A stretch of DNA of 64,000 bases from Streptomyces sp. DG1A-41 (GCF_037055355.1 NZ_CP146350.1:5913001-5977000), one strand, 5' to 3'. Shown: positions 47,364-56,531, counted from the first letter of the stretch. Notes: generated by a model from the sequence alone, not told the origin. Numbers and translations: made by a program.

Positions 47364-48280
47364 TTAAGTAGGCCCTGACCAGCACTGAAAAATGCGGGGC
47401 GGCGGCTGCTGCGCGTCCGGCCCGACACGGCGGGCCATGGCCGGAAACCGACCGTGTTCTTCGCCCTCGTGCATCATCCAGTGGTCCCTCACGCCACGGT
47501 GCCGGGCTCGGTTCAGAGTCTGAGCCGCGTACAGAGCGCCGACGGCCGTGGCCAGGGTGCCGAGCAGGAGGCGTAGGGCCCGGCCGGGCAGGCGGGGCTG
47601 GAGGCGGGCGCCGAGGCAGCCGCCTATGAGGCCGCCCACGCCGCAGCCGAGGCCGAGCCACCAGTCTGGGGCGACGTCTGCGGAGCTCGTGAGGGACAGC
47701 AGCGCATAGGCGGTGGCGCCGACGAGCGACGTGGTGAACGTGGCGGCGAGCGCGGCCGGGGCGACGCGGGCGACGGGCAGTCGCCGTCCGACGAGGATCG
47801 GGCCGAGAGCCGCCGCCGATGCCGTAGATGCCCCGACCACACCGACCGCCAGCGCGAGGCCGGTCAGCGTGCGCGGGGCCAACTCGCCTGCGGGCGACGG
47901 GCGGCGGCGTGCCGGGGCGAGGGCGCGCAGGAACAACCACAGGCCGAGCGGCAGCAGGGCGGCTGCCAGGAGCCGGAAGACGTCCGGGCCGGGGAGGGCG
48001 GAGACCGGACGGTGGCGCCGGGGACGACGCCGGGCAGCGCCCGGCACCAGGCGCCGGGCGAGGTCGCCGCGCAGGTCGCCGTCGGGTCGGTAGCGCCACA
48101 GGGCTACGGGTCCGGCCACCACGTTGTACAGCAGGTTGGTCGGGGTGACCTCCGGGTGGGGCACGCCGAAGACGCTCAGCTGGACCGGAGCAGGGACACC
48201 GCGCCGGACACTCCGACCGGGGCGGTCACGGTCGCGATCACCAGCCCGGCGGCCGGCCCTCCGCACACGGTCCGGTCCAC
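47364..48280 (-). pseudogene. decayed TauE/SafE-type membrane permease
   Basis: Fragments of one membrane protein in successive frames. The start (GTG 48280) gives GLVIATVTAPVGVSGAVSLL, then a shift to PVQLSVFGVPHPEVTPTNLL and NVVAGPVALWRYRPDGDLRG; a further stretch needs GALPGVVPGATV from another frame; then LPGPDVFRLLAAALLPLGLW resumes; the glycine motif GIYGIGGGS is in a third frame, while LGPILVGRR and the C-terminal helices (ATFTTSLVGATAYALL, GCGVGGLIGGCLGARLQPRL) return to the first. So at least four compensating shifts occur. The intact family exports sulfoacetate/sulfite-type anions. The gene is inactive, or this stretch is badly assembled. Confidence 0.8.
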
Positions 48281-48428
48281 CGTCGCCCCGCTTCCCCTGA
48301 CCCTTCGAACACCCGGTCGGTATCAGCGGCCCGGAGGGGTACGGGGTGGCGTGCAACGAGGTGTTCACGGGCGGCCGGCGTGACCGTCACCGGTGAACGG
48401 CGTCCGGGCCGGCGCCTGAGCAGATCGG

Positions 48429-49328
48429 CTACTTTCGTCCCGTGACCCGGCGGCAGGCCTCCGCGTACTCCCGTACCAGCGGACGTCGCCCGTCCTCCCG
48501 GCGCCAGGCCAGGACACAGCGGCTGGGCGTGAGTCCGCGTACCGGGCGGGCGGTCACGCCGCCCAGGGTGAGCAGGGGGACGTTGCCCGTGGCCACGAGG
48601 CACACGCCGAGACCGGCGGTCAGGGCCTCGTACGTCTCCTCCGTGCTCGCGATCTCGGCGCCGACCCGGGGAGGGCGGCCGTCGCGGGCGTCCAGGGCCA
48701 GCCAGTAGTCGCGCAGCGGGCCCGTGCTCTCGGGCAGCGCGAGGAACGGCTCGTCGAGCAGGTCCGTGAAGTCGACCTCGGTGCGGTCGGCGAGGGGGTG
48801 GGTGTCCGGGACGGCGACCATGAGCGGTTCCTCGGCTACGACCGTCCAGTCGTAACGCTCCTGGCCGGGCAGGGGCAGCCAGACGAAGGCCACGTCCGCG
48901 GCGCCGTCGGCGAGGCCCGCGGTCGGGTCCTCCCAGTTGACCTGCCGCAGCCGGATGACGGCCTCCGGGTGCGCCGCCGTGAAGCGGGAGCGGATCGCGG
49001 GCAGCAGGCCGCCGCGGACCGGGCTGGTGCTCATGCCCACTACCAGCGTGCTGCGCTGCGCCGCCCGGGCCGCCTCCACCGCGGCCGCCCCCTCCGCCCA
49101 GTCCGCCAGCACCTGCCGGGCGTACGGCAGCAGGGCCCTACCGGCGTCGGTGAGGGCCACTCCGTGCCGGTCGCGCCGGAACAGCTCGATGCCCAACTGC
49201 CGCTCCAGCGTCCGGACCTGCTTGCTCAGCGCGGGCTGCGACACGTACAGGCGCTCGGCGGCGCGGGTGAAGTGCAGTTCCTCGGCCACCGTCAGGAAGT
49301 AGCGGAGGTCCCGCACATGAACGTCCAT
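48429..49328 (-). CDS. LysR-family transcriptional regulator
   Basis: A 299-residue LTTR: N-terminal winged HTH (about 1-60: LRYFLTVAEELHFTRAAERL, SQPALSKQVRTLERQLG) and a periplasmic-binding-like effector domain. No redox Cys pair like OxyR. The start is uncertain: ATGs at 49340, 49334 and 49328 are in frame; 49328 (MDVHVRDLRYF) is chosen because the first two lie inside a palindrome that is probably its own operator. It is divergent from an SDR gene, the classical LysR-target layout. The effector is not known. Confidence 0.9.
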   Translation of the reverse strand: MDVHVRDLRYFLTVAEELHFTRAAERLYVSQPALSKQVRTLERQLGIELFRRDRHGVALTDAGRALLPYARQVLADWAEGAAAVEAARAAQRSTLVVGMSTSPVRGGLLPAIRSRFTAAHPEAVIRLRQVNWEDPTAGLADGAADVAFVWLPLPGQERYDWTVVAEEPLMVAVPDTHPLADRTEVDFTDLLDEPFLALPESTGPLRDYWLALDARDGRPPRVGAEIASTEETYEALTAGLGVCLVATGNVPLLTLGGVTARPVRGLTPSRCVLAWRREDGRRPLVREYAEACRRVTGRK

Positions 49329-49332
49329 CGTC

Positions 49333-49347
49333 ATAACCATCGGTTAT
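49333..49347. promoter_or_regulatory. LysR-box palindrome between lysR and SDR genes
   Basis: ATAACC-ATC-GGTTAT is a perfect 6-base inverted repeat with the T-N11-A spacing of LysR sites, located at the regulator's start and 81 bases before the SDR gene. It overlaps upstream candidate start codons of the regulator. Confidence 0.7.
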
Positions 49348-49427
49348 CACCAAATGTCTTGGACGAACAACTGCCCGACGGGAAAGGGTGGTTCACGCAA
49401 CGTCAGGGCGGGAGACGAGGAGCGGGC

Positions 49428-50258
49428 ATGAACAAGGTGTGGCTGATCACCGGCGCGAGCAGCGGTTTCGGGCGGGCGATCGCCGAGGTGGCCCTCGCCG
49501 CGGGCGACGTCGTGGTCGGCGCGGCCCGGCGCCCCGAGGCGCTGGACGACCTGGTCGCCGCCCACCCCGACCGGGTGGAGGCACTGCGCCTGGACGTCGC
49601 CGACACGGGCGCCGCCGAGGCCGCCGTACGGGACGTCGTGGCGCGGCACGGGCGGATCGACGTCCTGGTCAACAACGCGGGCCGGACGCATGTCGGTGCC
49701 TTGGAGGAGACCACCGACGAGGAGTTGCGGGCGCTGTTCGAGGTGCATGTCTTCGGCCCGGCCGCCCTCGTGCGGGCCGTGCTGCCCTACATGCGGGACC
49801 GGCGCTCGGGCGCCATCGTGCAGATGAGCAGCGTGGGCGGGCAGGGCTCCTTCGCGGGCTTCTCGGCGTACAGCGGAACGAAGTTCGCCCTGGAGGGCAT
49901 GTCCGAGGCGCTCGCGGACGAGGTCCAGGAGTTCGGCATCAAGGTGCTGATCGTCGAACCGGGAGCGTTCCGCACGGCGCTCTTCGACACCAACAGGGCG
50001 GGCGTCAGCGCGGACAGCGGGGTGTACGCCAAGGTGCGCCAGACTCGCGGCTTCGTCGCCGGCGGAGACGGCGCCCAGCCCGGCGACCCGGCGAAGGCGG
50101 CGGCCGTCATCCTGGCCGCGCTGAACGCGGAGCGGACCCCGCTGCGGCTGCCGCTCGGAGAGGACAGCGTCACCACGGTTCTCGGCCACCTCGACCAGGT
50201 CCGCGAGGAGGTCGTGGCCTGGGAGAAGCAGACGCGCGCCACGGCGTTCGACGACTGA
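49428..50258 (+). CDS. short-chain dehydrogenase/reductase
   Basis: A 276-residue classical SDR using NAD(P). Nucleotide motif TGASSGFGRAIAE (9-21), the NNAG motif in VLVNNAGRTHVG, the catalytic Ser in QMSSVGGQGSFAG and Y-x-x-x-K in YSGTKFALEG are all present. Similar proteins are annotated as oxidoreductases of unknown substrate. ATG 49428 (MNKVWLITGASSGFG) follows GAGGAG at 49416-49421. Divergent from the LysR gene, which probably controls it. Confidence 0.92.
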   Translation: MNKVWLITGASSGFGRAIAEVALAAGDVVVGAARRPEALDDLVAAHPDRVEALRLDVADTGAAEAAVRDVVARHGRIDVLVNNAGRTHVGALEETTDEELRALFEVHVFGPAALVRAVLPYMRDRRSGAIVQMSSVGGQGSFAGFSAYSGTKFALEGMSEALADEVQEFGIKVLIVEPGAFRTALFDTNRAGVSADSGVYAKVRQTRGFVAGGDGAQPGDPAKAAAVILAALNAERTPLRLPLGEDSVTTVLGHLDQVREEVVAWEKQTRATAFDD

Positions 50259-50566
50259 CCGCCGGCCCCGGCCGCGGCGGGAGACGGCTGAGTGTTGCGT
50301 ACGCGCAACTGCGTGCCGCGAGGCGAGTCGAGGCGGCTGACCGTTGCGTGCGTACCGCCCGGGCAGGCGACTGCCGTTGCTGCGTACACGCCGCGAGCCG
50401 AGGCGGTTGGTCGGTTGCGGTGTACGCAGCGAGGGACCTGGCCGACTTGCGTGCCCGCGCGCGAAACACCGGCAACCCCCGTCGCGTACCCGCCGCCATG
50501 CGAGACAGCAGACCGTCCCGTGCACGCCGTGGCGCGCCCCCGGCATCGACCCTTCAAAGGCAGGCC
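50259..50566. other. gene-free stretch with recurring TTGCGTACGC-like words
   Basis: No gene. Variants of GTTGCGTACG recur at about 50294, 50341, 50378 and 50415, the first within TTGCG-TACG-CGCAA, and mixed with CGAGGCGGxTG. They may be decayed operator sites or remnants. Confidence 0.4.
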
Positions 50567-50760
50567 CTACTCCCACGGTTCCGTGATGTCCCCGCCCGGC
50601 TCCCACCCGTACCGCGCGAGATGGTCCGCGGCCTCTTCCCACCCCGCCCTCCGCAGCGGATCGACAGCGCTGTGGAGGGCGAAGACGGTCCCACCCGCAC
50701 CCGTGAATGGCGTCGCCTCGGCCGTGCCGTCATGTCCAACCCGTGAGCGGCGCGGCCGCC
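50567..50760 (-). pseudogene. C-terminal remnant of an unidentified gene
   Basis: The minus frame ending at 50567 reads GAGGTVFALHSAVDPLRRAG then WEEAADHLARYGWEPGGD, ending DITEPWE. The amino-acid pattern looks like a real protein end (amphipathic helix, Trp positions), but upstream sequence in all frames breaks down within 60 residues, with another piece (GPCTAESCRHHHSSASTAPE) in a different frame near 50820. I do not recognise the family. Decayed gene is the best explanation; a short active gene is less likely. Confidence 0.35.
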
Positions 50761-50968
50761 GCGCTGGGCTCCGGCGCCGTCGACGCGCTGCTGTGGTGGT
50801 GGCGGCAGGACTCCGCCGTGCAGGGCCCTTGTGCAATTCCTGTGGAGGCCTCAATCTTTCGCTGACGCGCAGATGTCGCTCGTTGATTGACATGACCATG
50901 ACCTTCGGGCGGCCGACGGGCGTGCACCACACCCCACAGCGCACCACCGATTGAGGAGGACCCCTCAG

Positions 50969-52549
50969 ATGGCAGTGATGCGTACTCCCCACAGACCCAC
51001 CCGGCGAAGACTGGCCGCGCTCGGCGCGACGGCCACCGCGGCGCTCGTCGCGAGCCTCGTCTCCACCCTCCCCGCCGGCGCGGCCCCGGCCGCGTCCGAG
51101 GGGCGCATCCAGTACGAGGGCGCGGTGAACGCCGTGGCCGACAGCTACATCGTGACCCTGAAGACGCGGAAGGCCGGTTCCGCCGAGGGCCGTGCCCTGG
51201 CGCACGAGTACGGCGCCGACATCGAGCGGACGTACACCAAGGCTCTGAACGGCTACGAGGTCGAGGCCTCCGAGACCGAGGCGAAACGTCTCGCCGCCGA
51301 CCCGGCCGTCGCCTCAGTCGTCCAGAACAGGACGTTCGCCATCACCGGGACCCAGCCCAGCCCGCCGTCCTGGGGCCTGGACCGCATCGACCAGAAGAAC
51401 CTCCCGCTGAACAGCTCGTACACCTACCCGGACAAGGCGGGTGAGGGCGTCACGGCGTACGTCATCGACACCGGCGTCCGCATCACGCACGGCGACTTCG
51501 GCGGCCGGGCCTCCTACGGCTACGACGCCGTCGACAACGACAACACCGCCCAGGACGGCCACGGCCACGGCACGCACGTCGCCGGCACGGTCGCCGGCGG
51601 CGCCTACGGCGTCGCCAAGAAGGCCAAGGTCGTCGGCGTCCGCGTGCTGAACAACTCCGGCCAGGGCACCACCGCCCAGGTCGTCGCGGGCATCGACTGG
51701 GTCGCGCGGAACGCCGTCAAGCCGGCCGTCGCCAACATGTCCCTCGGCGGTCCGGCCGACACGGCCATCGACACCGCCGTACGCAACGCCATCACCTCCG
51801 GCGTCACGTTCGTGGTCGCGGCCGGCAACGAGTCCACCAACGCCTCCACCCGGTCCCCGGCACGTGTCACCGAGGCCGTCACGGTCGGCGCCACGACGTC
51901 GAGCGACGCGAGGGCGAGCTACTCCAACTACGGTTCGGTCCTGGACCTGTTCGCGCCCGGCTCGTCCATCACCTCGGCCTGGAGCACGAGCGACTCGGCG
52001 ACCAACACCATCTCCGGTACGTCGATGGCCAGCCCGCACGTCGCCGGAGCCGCTGCCCTGCACCTGGCCGACAACCCCACGGCCACGCCCGCGCAGGTCT
52101 CCACCGCGCTGACGGCCGCCGCCACCACCGGCGTCGTCACCAGCCCCGGCAGCGGATCACCCAACCGGCTCCTGAACGTCGGCGGCGGTACGACCACCCC
52201 GCCCGGCCCGCGCTTCGAGAACACCGCCGACCAGCCCATCGCCGACAACGCCACCGCCGAGTCCCCGGTGACCGTCTCCGGCGTCTCCGGCAACGCGCCC
52301 TCGGCCCTGGCCGTCGAGGTCCACATCGTCCACACCTACATCGGCGACCTCCAGGTCCAGCTGATCGCCCCCGACGGCACGGCGTACACGCTGAAGTCGT
52401 ACGGCACCGGCGGCAGTGCGGACAACATCGACACCACGTACTCCGTGAACGCCTCCGCCAAGGCTGCCAACGGCACGTGGAAACTGCGCGTGAGCGACAA
52501 CGCCCGCCTCGACACCGGGCGGATCGACGCCTGGGCGCTCCAGTTCTGA
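50969..52549 (+). CDS. secreted S8 subtilisin with I9 propeptide and P-domain
   Basis: A 526-residue exported protease. After a signal peptide (1-41, TRRRLAALGATATAALVASL) come an inhibitor I9 propeptide (about 57-125, DSYIVTLKTRKAGSAEG to YEVEASETEAKRLAADPAV), the catalytic domain with D167 (YVIDTGV), H200 (GHGHGTHVAG) and S352 (SGTSMASPHVAG), and a C-terminal P/Homo-B domain (about 405-526, with SALAVEVHIVHTYIGDLQV and DTGRIDAWALQF). ATG 50969 has GAGGAGGA eight bases upstream; the frame runs a little further upstream without signal. The organisation matches proteinase K/aqualysin-like proteins of streptomycetes. A decayed serpin gene lies directly downstream on the other strand. Confidence 0.93.
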   Translation: MAVMRTPHRPTRRRLAALGATATAALVASLVSTLPAGAAPAASEGRIQYEGAVNAVADSYIVTLKTRKAGSAEGRALAHEYGADIERTYTKALNGYEVEASETEAKRLAADPAVASVVQNRTFAITGTQPSPPSWGLDRIDQKNLPLNSSYTYPDKAGEGVTAYVIDTGVRITHGDFGGRASYGYDAVDNDNTAQDGHGHGTHVAGTVAGGAYGVAKKAKVVGVRVLNNSGQGTTAQVVAGIDWVARNAVKPAVANMSLGGPADTAIDTAVRNAITSGVTFVVAAGNESTNASTRSPARVTEAVTVGATTSSDARASYSNYGSVLDLFAPGSSITSAWSTSDSATNTISGTSMASPHVAGAAALHLADNPTATPAQVSTALTAAATTGVVTSPGSGSPNRLLNVGGGTTTPPGPRFENTADQPIADNATAESPVTVSGVSGNAPSALAVEVHIVHTYIGDLQVQLIAPDGTAYTLKSYGTGGSADNIDTTYSVNASAKAANGTWKLRVSDNARLDTGRIDAWALQF

Positions 52550-52568
52550 CCCATTTCGTGACCGCCCG

Positions 52569-53759
52569 TCAGTCTCCTGACGTGTCCAGTACGTAGGCGT
52601 CCTCGTCCTCCGGGAAGGGCTTCGGGTCGGTGACCCAGCCCGCCGCGAGGACGAGGCTCGTCTCGCAGTGGACGGCGAGAAAGCCGAAGGGGCGGTCGAA
52701 GACAGCCATCGCCCGGACCGTCTCGTACGGCGGCTCCTCCGGCGACCGGCCCCGGTGGACCGCACTCATCGTGGTTCCCGCGGCCGCCTTGAAGCCCTCC
52801 GCGCTGAACGTGGCTGTCACGGCCTGCAGCGCGGAGCGCAGGACGAGCGGCGCGGGGCTCACTCCTGGGAAGGGAGGGCCCGGGGTGTCACGGGACCGTG
52901 GTCAGGCCGAAGAGCGCGTGTGACGCCAACAGATCGTGCTCCGCCCGCAGGGTGAACTCCACGGCGAACAGTGTCAGGGACGGCGGCTCGGCGGTGTGGG
53001 TGCGCCGCTTGTGGACGGACAGTCCCGGACCGGCCGCACCCTCCGGGAGGCGGCTGCCTGGTATCGCGTCGAGCATGCCCGCCGGCCAGCACTTCTCCCG
53101 GCCTCATCCGCTCCGTGCCCAGCAGCAGGTGGACGTCGACTCCCCTGTCCCCGCGCACGACCACCCGCGTGACGGCCCCCGAGCCGGTCCGGGCCACCGT
53201 GACGCTGTCGATGTCAGGAACCTCCCGCACGAGCCCAGCCCGGCCGTAGCGGCCCAGCCAGCCGCCGAAGTGGCCCTCGAACGGCACCTCCCAGTCCGTC
53301 CGCAGCACCAGTGCCGTGGCCAGCACCAGGGACGTGTCCGGCCGTAGCGCCGCCGGCACGCGCTCGATCGTCCCGCCCGCCCGCCGCGCGGCCCACGCGT
53401 CCAGGGCCCGCCGGTCGGCCGCAGGATCCCCCGTCAGCACACCGTGCGCCTCCGCGGGCAAGCCGGCCGCCCACTCCTCGCGCAGTTCCACGGTCCGCGC
53501 GGTCCACAGCCCCCAGCGCGGTTTCCAGACCGTCCACCTCCGGAAGCACCGCGAGCAACTCCCGCCCTGCCGCGCCCGCCCCGGTCCGCCGGCACCCCCA
53601 GCGCCTCCGCCAGTTCCTCACGCACCGCGCCAGTCCGCGAGGAGGGCCGGGCGGCGTTCACACCCCGGTGGCCGAGAACACCGTGCCGTCGCCGATCCCC
53701 GACGCCCAGCGTGCCGTGAGTCGGTTCGCCGCCCGTACCGACGGATCGATCGTCTGCAT
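52569..53759 (-). pseudogene. decayed serpin (serine protease inhibitor) gene
   Basis: Fragments of one serpin in sequence. ATG 53759 gives MQTIDPSVRAANRLTARWAS and DGTVFSATGVNAARPSSRTG, later GRELLAVLPEVDGLETALG, then in another frame ELREEWAAGLPAEAHGVLTG and RPDTSLVLATALVLRTDWEV, then SVHKRRTHTAEPPSLTLFAV in a third, ending at a stop TVP*. The C-terminus reappears as VTATFSAEGFKAAAGTTMSA, with the serpin signature FDRPFGFLAVHCETSLVLAA. The reactive-loop area falls after TTMSA. At least four frame changes are needed, so the inhibitor is not made. Bacterial serpins inhibit subtilisin/chymotrypsin-type proteases; an intact subtilisin is adjacent. Confidence 0.85.
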
Positions 53760-53855
53760 TCCGCACCGGTGAGCCCGCCGCTTACGATGCGGCCAGCCGT
53801 ACGTCGGTTCGCACGGCCACTCTCTCCCACCGCCTCAGCCAGGAGCACCGTACCC

Positions 53856-55094
53856 GTGTCGACACCCCCGTCCCCTGGGAACCAGCAGCCCCAGGACCCG
53901 TACGGCCCGCCGCCTGCGAACCGGCCCCAGGGAGCCCAGGGTTACGGCCCGAACGGCCCGAACGGCCCGAACGGCCCGAACGGCCCGAACGGCCCGAACG
54001 GCCCGAACGGCCCGAACGGCCCGAACGGCCCGTACGCCCACTACGGCCCCACCGGCCGCCCGTACGGCGCGCCGGTCTCCGTCAACGCGCTCGCCGTCAC
54101 CGCGCTCGTGCTCGGCCTGCTCTGCTTCCTGCCCGCCGCGGGGCTCGTGCTGGGGCTGATCGCCTTGCGGCAGATCAGGCGGAACGGCCAGAGCGGCCGG
54201 GGGCTGGCGATCGCCGGGGCCGTGCTGTCGTCCGTCGGGATCGTGCTGTGGGCGGTGACGCTGTCCACGGGTGTGGCGTCGGAGGCCTGGGAGGGGTTCA
54301 AGGACGGCGCGCAGGGCAACGAGAGTCTGTCGCTGAAGAAGGGTGACTGCTTCGACGCGCCCGGCGGGCTGGAGGGCGATACCTACGACGTCGACCCGGT
54401 GTCCTGCCGAGGCGGGCACGACGGCGAGGTGTTCGCGGTCGTGACGCTGCCGGGCGGCGCCTTCCCGGGCGACGCCGAGGTCACCGAGATCGCCGACGAG
54501 CGGTGCTACGAGCTCCAGGACCAATACGCCATGGACTCCTGGGCGATGCCGGCCGACGTCGACGTGTACTACCTCATGCCGTCGAGGGAGAGCTGGCGAT
54601 ACGGCGACCGCGCGATCACCTGCGTCTTCGGCAACACCGACGCGAAGACGAAGCTGACCGGCTCCCTGCGCGGCGACCCCACCACGCTCGACGCCGACCA
54701 GGTCGTCTTCCTGTCCACGGCCGAGGCCGTCGACGCGGCGCTGTACGAGGAGCCCGAGGAGACCCCCGAGGACGACCTCACCGGCCACCGGGCTTGGGCC
54801 AAGCAGATGGACGACGTGCTCGGCGAGCAGGTCGAGGCACTGCGCGGGCACTTCTGGCAGTCCACCGCCCAGCAGCCCGTCGCCGACCTGGTGAGGGACA
54901 TGGAAGACGCCCGCGAGCAGTGGTCCAAGGCGAGCGCGGCCGGCGACCCGGACACGTACTACACGCACTACGACAAGGCCTACGAGTACGTCGACGGCCC
55001 GGCGACCGTCACCGCGCGCAAGGCCCTCGGACTCGCGACGACGCCGCCCTCCCCGGGCGAGACCGAGGGCGGGGACTCCGAAGCCGAGGTGTGA
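53856..55094 (+). CDS. DUF4190 membrane protein with (GPN) repeats
   Basis: A 412-residue membrane protein. The N-terminus (1-75) is Pro/Gln/Asn/Gly-rich and contains nine tandem GPN triplets (about 31-57). Two helices of the DUF4190 type follow (about 75-135: VNALAVTALVLGLLCFLPAA, AGAVLSSVGIVLWAVTLSTG), then an outer domain (about 150-412) with a septum-formation-like start SLKKGDCFDAPGGLEGD, paired Cys and a helical C-terminus. GTG 53856 follows AGGAG. Function unknown; related proteins are envelope-associated and may bind partners through the repeats. Confidence 0.82.
   Translation: MSTPPSPGNQQPQDPYGPPPANRPQGAQGYGPNGPNGPNGPNGPNGPNGPNGPNGPNGPYAHYGPTGRPYGAPVSVNALAVTALVLGLLCFLPAAGLVLGLIALRQIRRNGQSGRGLAIAGAVLSSVGIVLWAVTLSTGVASEAWEGFKDGAQGNESLSLKKGDCFDAPGGLEGDTYDVDPVSCRGGHDGEVFAVVTLPGGAFPGDAEVTEIADERCYELQDQYAMDSWAMPADVDVYYLMPSRESWRYGDRAITCVFGNTDAKTKLTGSLRGDPTTLDADQVVFLSTAEAVDAALYEEPEETPEDDLTGHRAWAKQMDDVLGEQVEALRGHFWQSTAQQPVADLVRDMEDAREQWSKASAAGDPDTYYTHYDKAYEYVDGPATVTARKALGLATTPPSPGETEGGDSEAEV
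53946..54035 (+). repeat. 9-bp tandem repeat, ten units, inside coding sequence
   Basis: Nine exact copies of GGCCCGAAC followed by one GGCCCGTAC. Each unit encodes Gly-Pro-Asn, the last Gly-Pro-Tyr. The exact identity suggests recent slippage, so copy number probably varies between strains without breaking the frame. Confidence 0.92.
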
Positions 55095-55241
55095 CGGCGG
55101 CTATAGCGGGGAGAAAATGCCTGCGTAAAGCCTTCGGGGCCCCCATGTCATCACATCGAGTGATTCTCTGGCCTTTGCTTGCCTGGCACAACCTACGGTT
55201 GCGACGCTGTTGCTGTCTGTACAAGCTGATGGGAGCGGCCA

Positions 55242-55994
55242 GTGACATTCGGTGAGCAGCCGGCGTACCTGCGCGTCGCGGGTGATCTCCGCAAGAAGAT
55301 CGTCGACGGTCAGCTGCCACCGCACACCCGTCTCCCCTCCCAAGCCAGAATCCGCCAGGAGTACGGCGTCTCGGACACCGTCGCCCTGGAGGCCCGCAAG
55401 GTGCTCATGGCCGAGGGGCTGGTCGAGGGCCGCTCCGGCTCGGGGACGTATGTGCGCGAGCGGCCCGTACCCCGGCGCATCGCCCGCTCCGGATACCGCC
55501 CGACCGGCGGGGCCACGCCGTTTAGCCAGGAGCAGGCCGACGGCGAGGGGCGCGGCACATGGGAGTCCAGCAGCGAGCAGACCGAGGCCAGTGTCGCGGT
55601 CGCCGAGCGGCTGGACATCGAGCCGGGCGAGCGCGTGATGTGCACGAGGTACCTCTTCCGCGAGGGCGGCGAGGCGATGATGCTCTCCACGTCCTGGGAG
55701 CCGCTCGCCGTCACCGGCCGTACGCCGGTGATGCTGCCGGAGGAGGGGCCGCTCGGCGGCATGGGCGTCGTCGAGCGCATGCGCGCGATCGACGTGATCG
55801 TGGACAACGTCACCGAGGAAGTGGGCGCCCGCCCCGGGCTCGCGGAGGAACTGCTCGTCCTCGGGGGCGTCCCCGGGCATGTGGTCCTGGTCATCCAGCG
55901 CACGTTCTACGCCTCCGGCCGCCCGGTCGAGACGGCCGACGTGGTCATCCCGGCCGATCGGTACCGGGTCGCCTACCACCTTCCGGTCAAGTAG
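55242..55994 (+). CDS. GntR-family regulator with UTRA domain (HutC subfamily)
   Basis: A 250-residue repressor: winged HTH at about 5-75 (PAYLRVAGDLRKKIVDGQLP, PSQARIRQEYGVSDTVALEA, GRSGSGTYVRERP) and an effector-binding UTRA domain (about 90-245: LDIEPGERVMCTRYLFREGG, RPVETADVVIPADRYRVAYH). GTG 55242 follows GGGAG. Upstream bases 55195-55235 contain TGTCTGTACAAGC, a candidate self-operator. The target operon is not next to it, as the following gene is 340 bases away. Confidence 0.88.
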   Translation: MTFGEQPAYLRVAGDLRKKIVDGQLPPHTRLPSQARIRQEYGVSDTVALEARKVLMAEGLVEGRSGSGTYVRERPVPRRIARSGYRPTGGATPFSQEQADGEGRGTWESSSEQTEASVAVAERLDIEPGERVMCTRYLFREGGEAMMLSTSWEPLAVTGRTPVMLPEEGPLGGMGVVERMRAIDVIVDNVTEEVGARPGLAEELLVLGGVPGHVVLVIQRTFYASGRPVETADVVIPADRYRVAYHLPVK

Positions 55995-56336
55995 CGAACG
56001 CTCACTTCCGTCCCGCGGCGCGCCCCCCGCGCGCCCCGCTCACACGGCCACCGCGAGAGCCGTTCTCGGCCGGGGTCGTCCGTGTCCCCTGTCCGGTCGT
56101 CGGTTCTCCCAGGTCGGCGGCGGCGTCTGCGGTATGCCTTCGATCGGGTGCGTCGAGGTGCGATGACGGCGCGTTCGCTGTCGTGCGCCCCCTGCGTTCT
56201 GGCTGGTTGCGTACCTCTTTGTGAAAAGCCGTATTCGCTGCGTGAAGGTTAGGCGTAGGCTCGGGCATATGCGCATTGCGGTTTCCTTATCGGGTGGGGC
56301 ACGGCACAGGCCGCGGGTGGGAAGTGGAGGGGCGCG
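55995..56336. other. gene-free stretch
   Basis: About 340 bases without a convincing gene on either strand. Presumed promoter of the following short gene is near 56180-56320, where composition becomes less GC-rich (TTTGTGAAAAGCCGTATTCG). Confidence 0.35.
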
Positions 56337-56531
56337 ATGAACGACAGCACGATCACTCTTCCCTGGCTCGTGATACGGGAGGACGACAACGGCAACCGCT
56401 ACCGGGTGGGCCGGTACGCGACCCGGGCCGAGGCCCAGAAGATCGCGGACAGCCTCGACGGCCGCGGCCACGAGCAGCTGTACTGGGTCGAGCGGCTCGG
56501 TCAGAACGGGCCGGGCGGGGCGCACGACTGA
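56337..56531 (+). CDS. short SPOR-like protein
   Basis: A 64-residue cytoplasmic protein, MNDSTITLPWLVIREDDNGN followed by RYRVGRYATRAEAQKIADSL. The beta-alpha-beta pattern with R-x-G-x-Y-x-x-x-x-E-A resembles half of a SPOR domain, which binds denuded peptidoglycan in exported proteins; no export signal is present here, so that role is doubtful. ATG 56337 follows GTGGAGG. Orthologues of this size are common in streptomycetes. The Nudix gene follows after 58 bases. Confidence 0.85.
   Translation: MNDSTITLPWLVIREDDNGNRYRVGRYATRAEAQKIADSLDGRGHEQLYWVERLGQNGPGGAHD

Noticed and set aside
43670-47371. Plus-strand frame of more than 1200 codons opposite the large subtilisin
   Set aside because: Shadow of the protease gene; low-complexity Arg/Gly/Val text.
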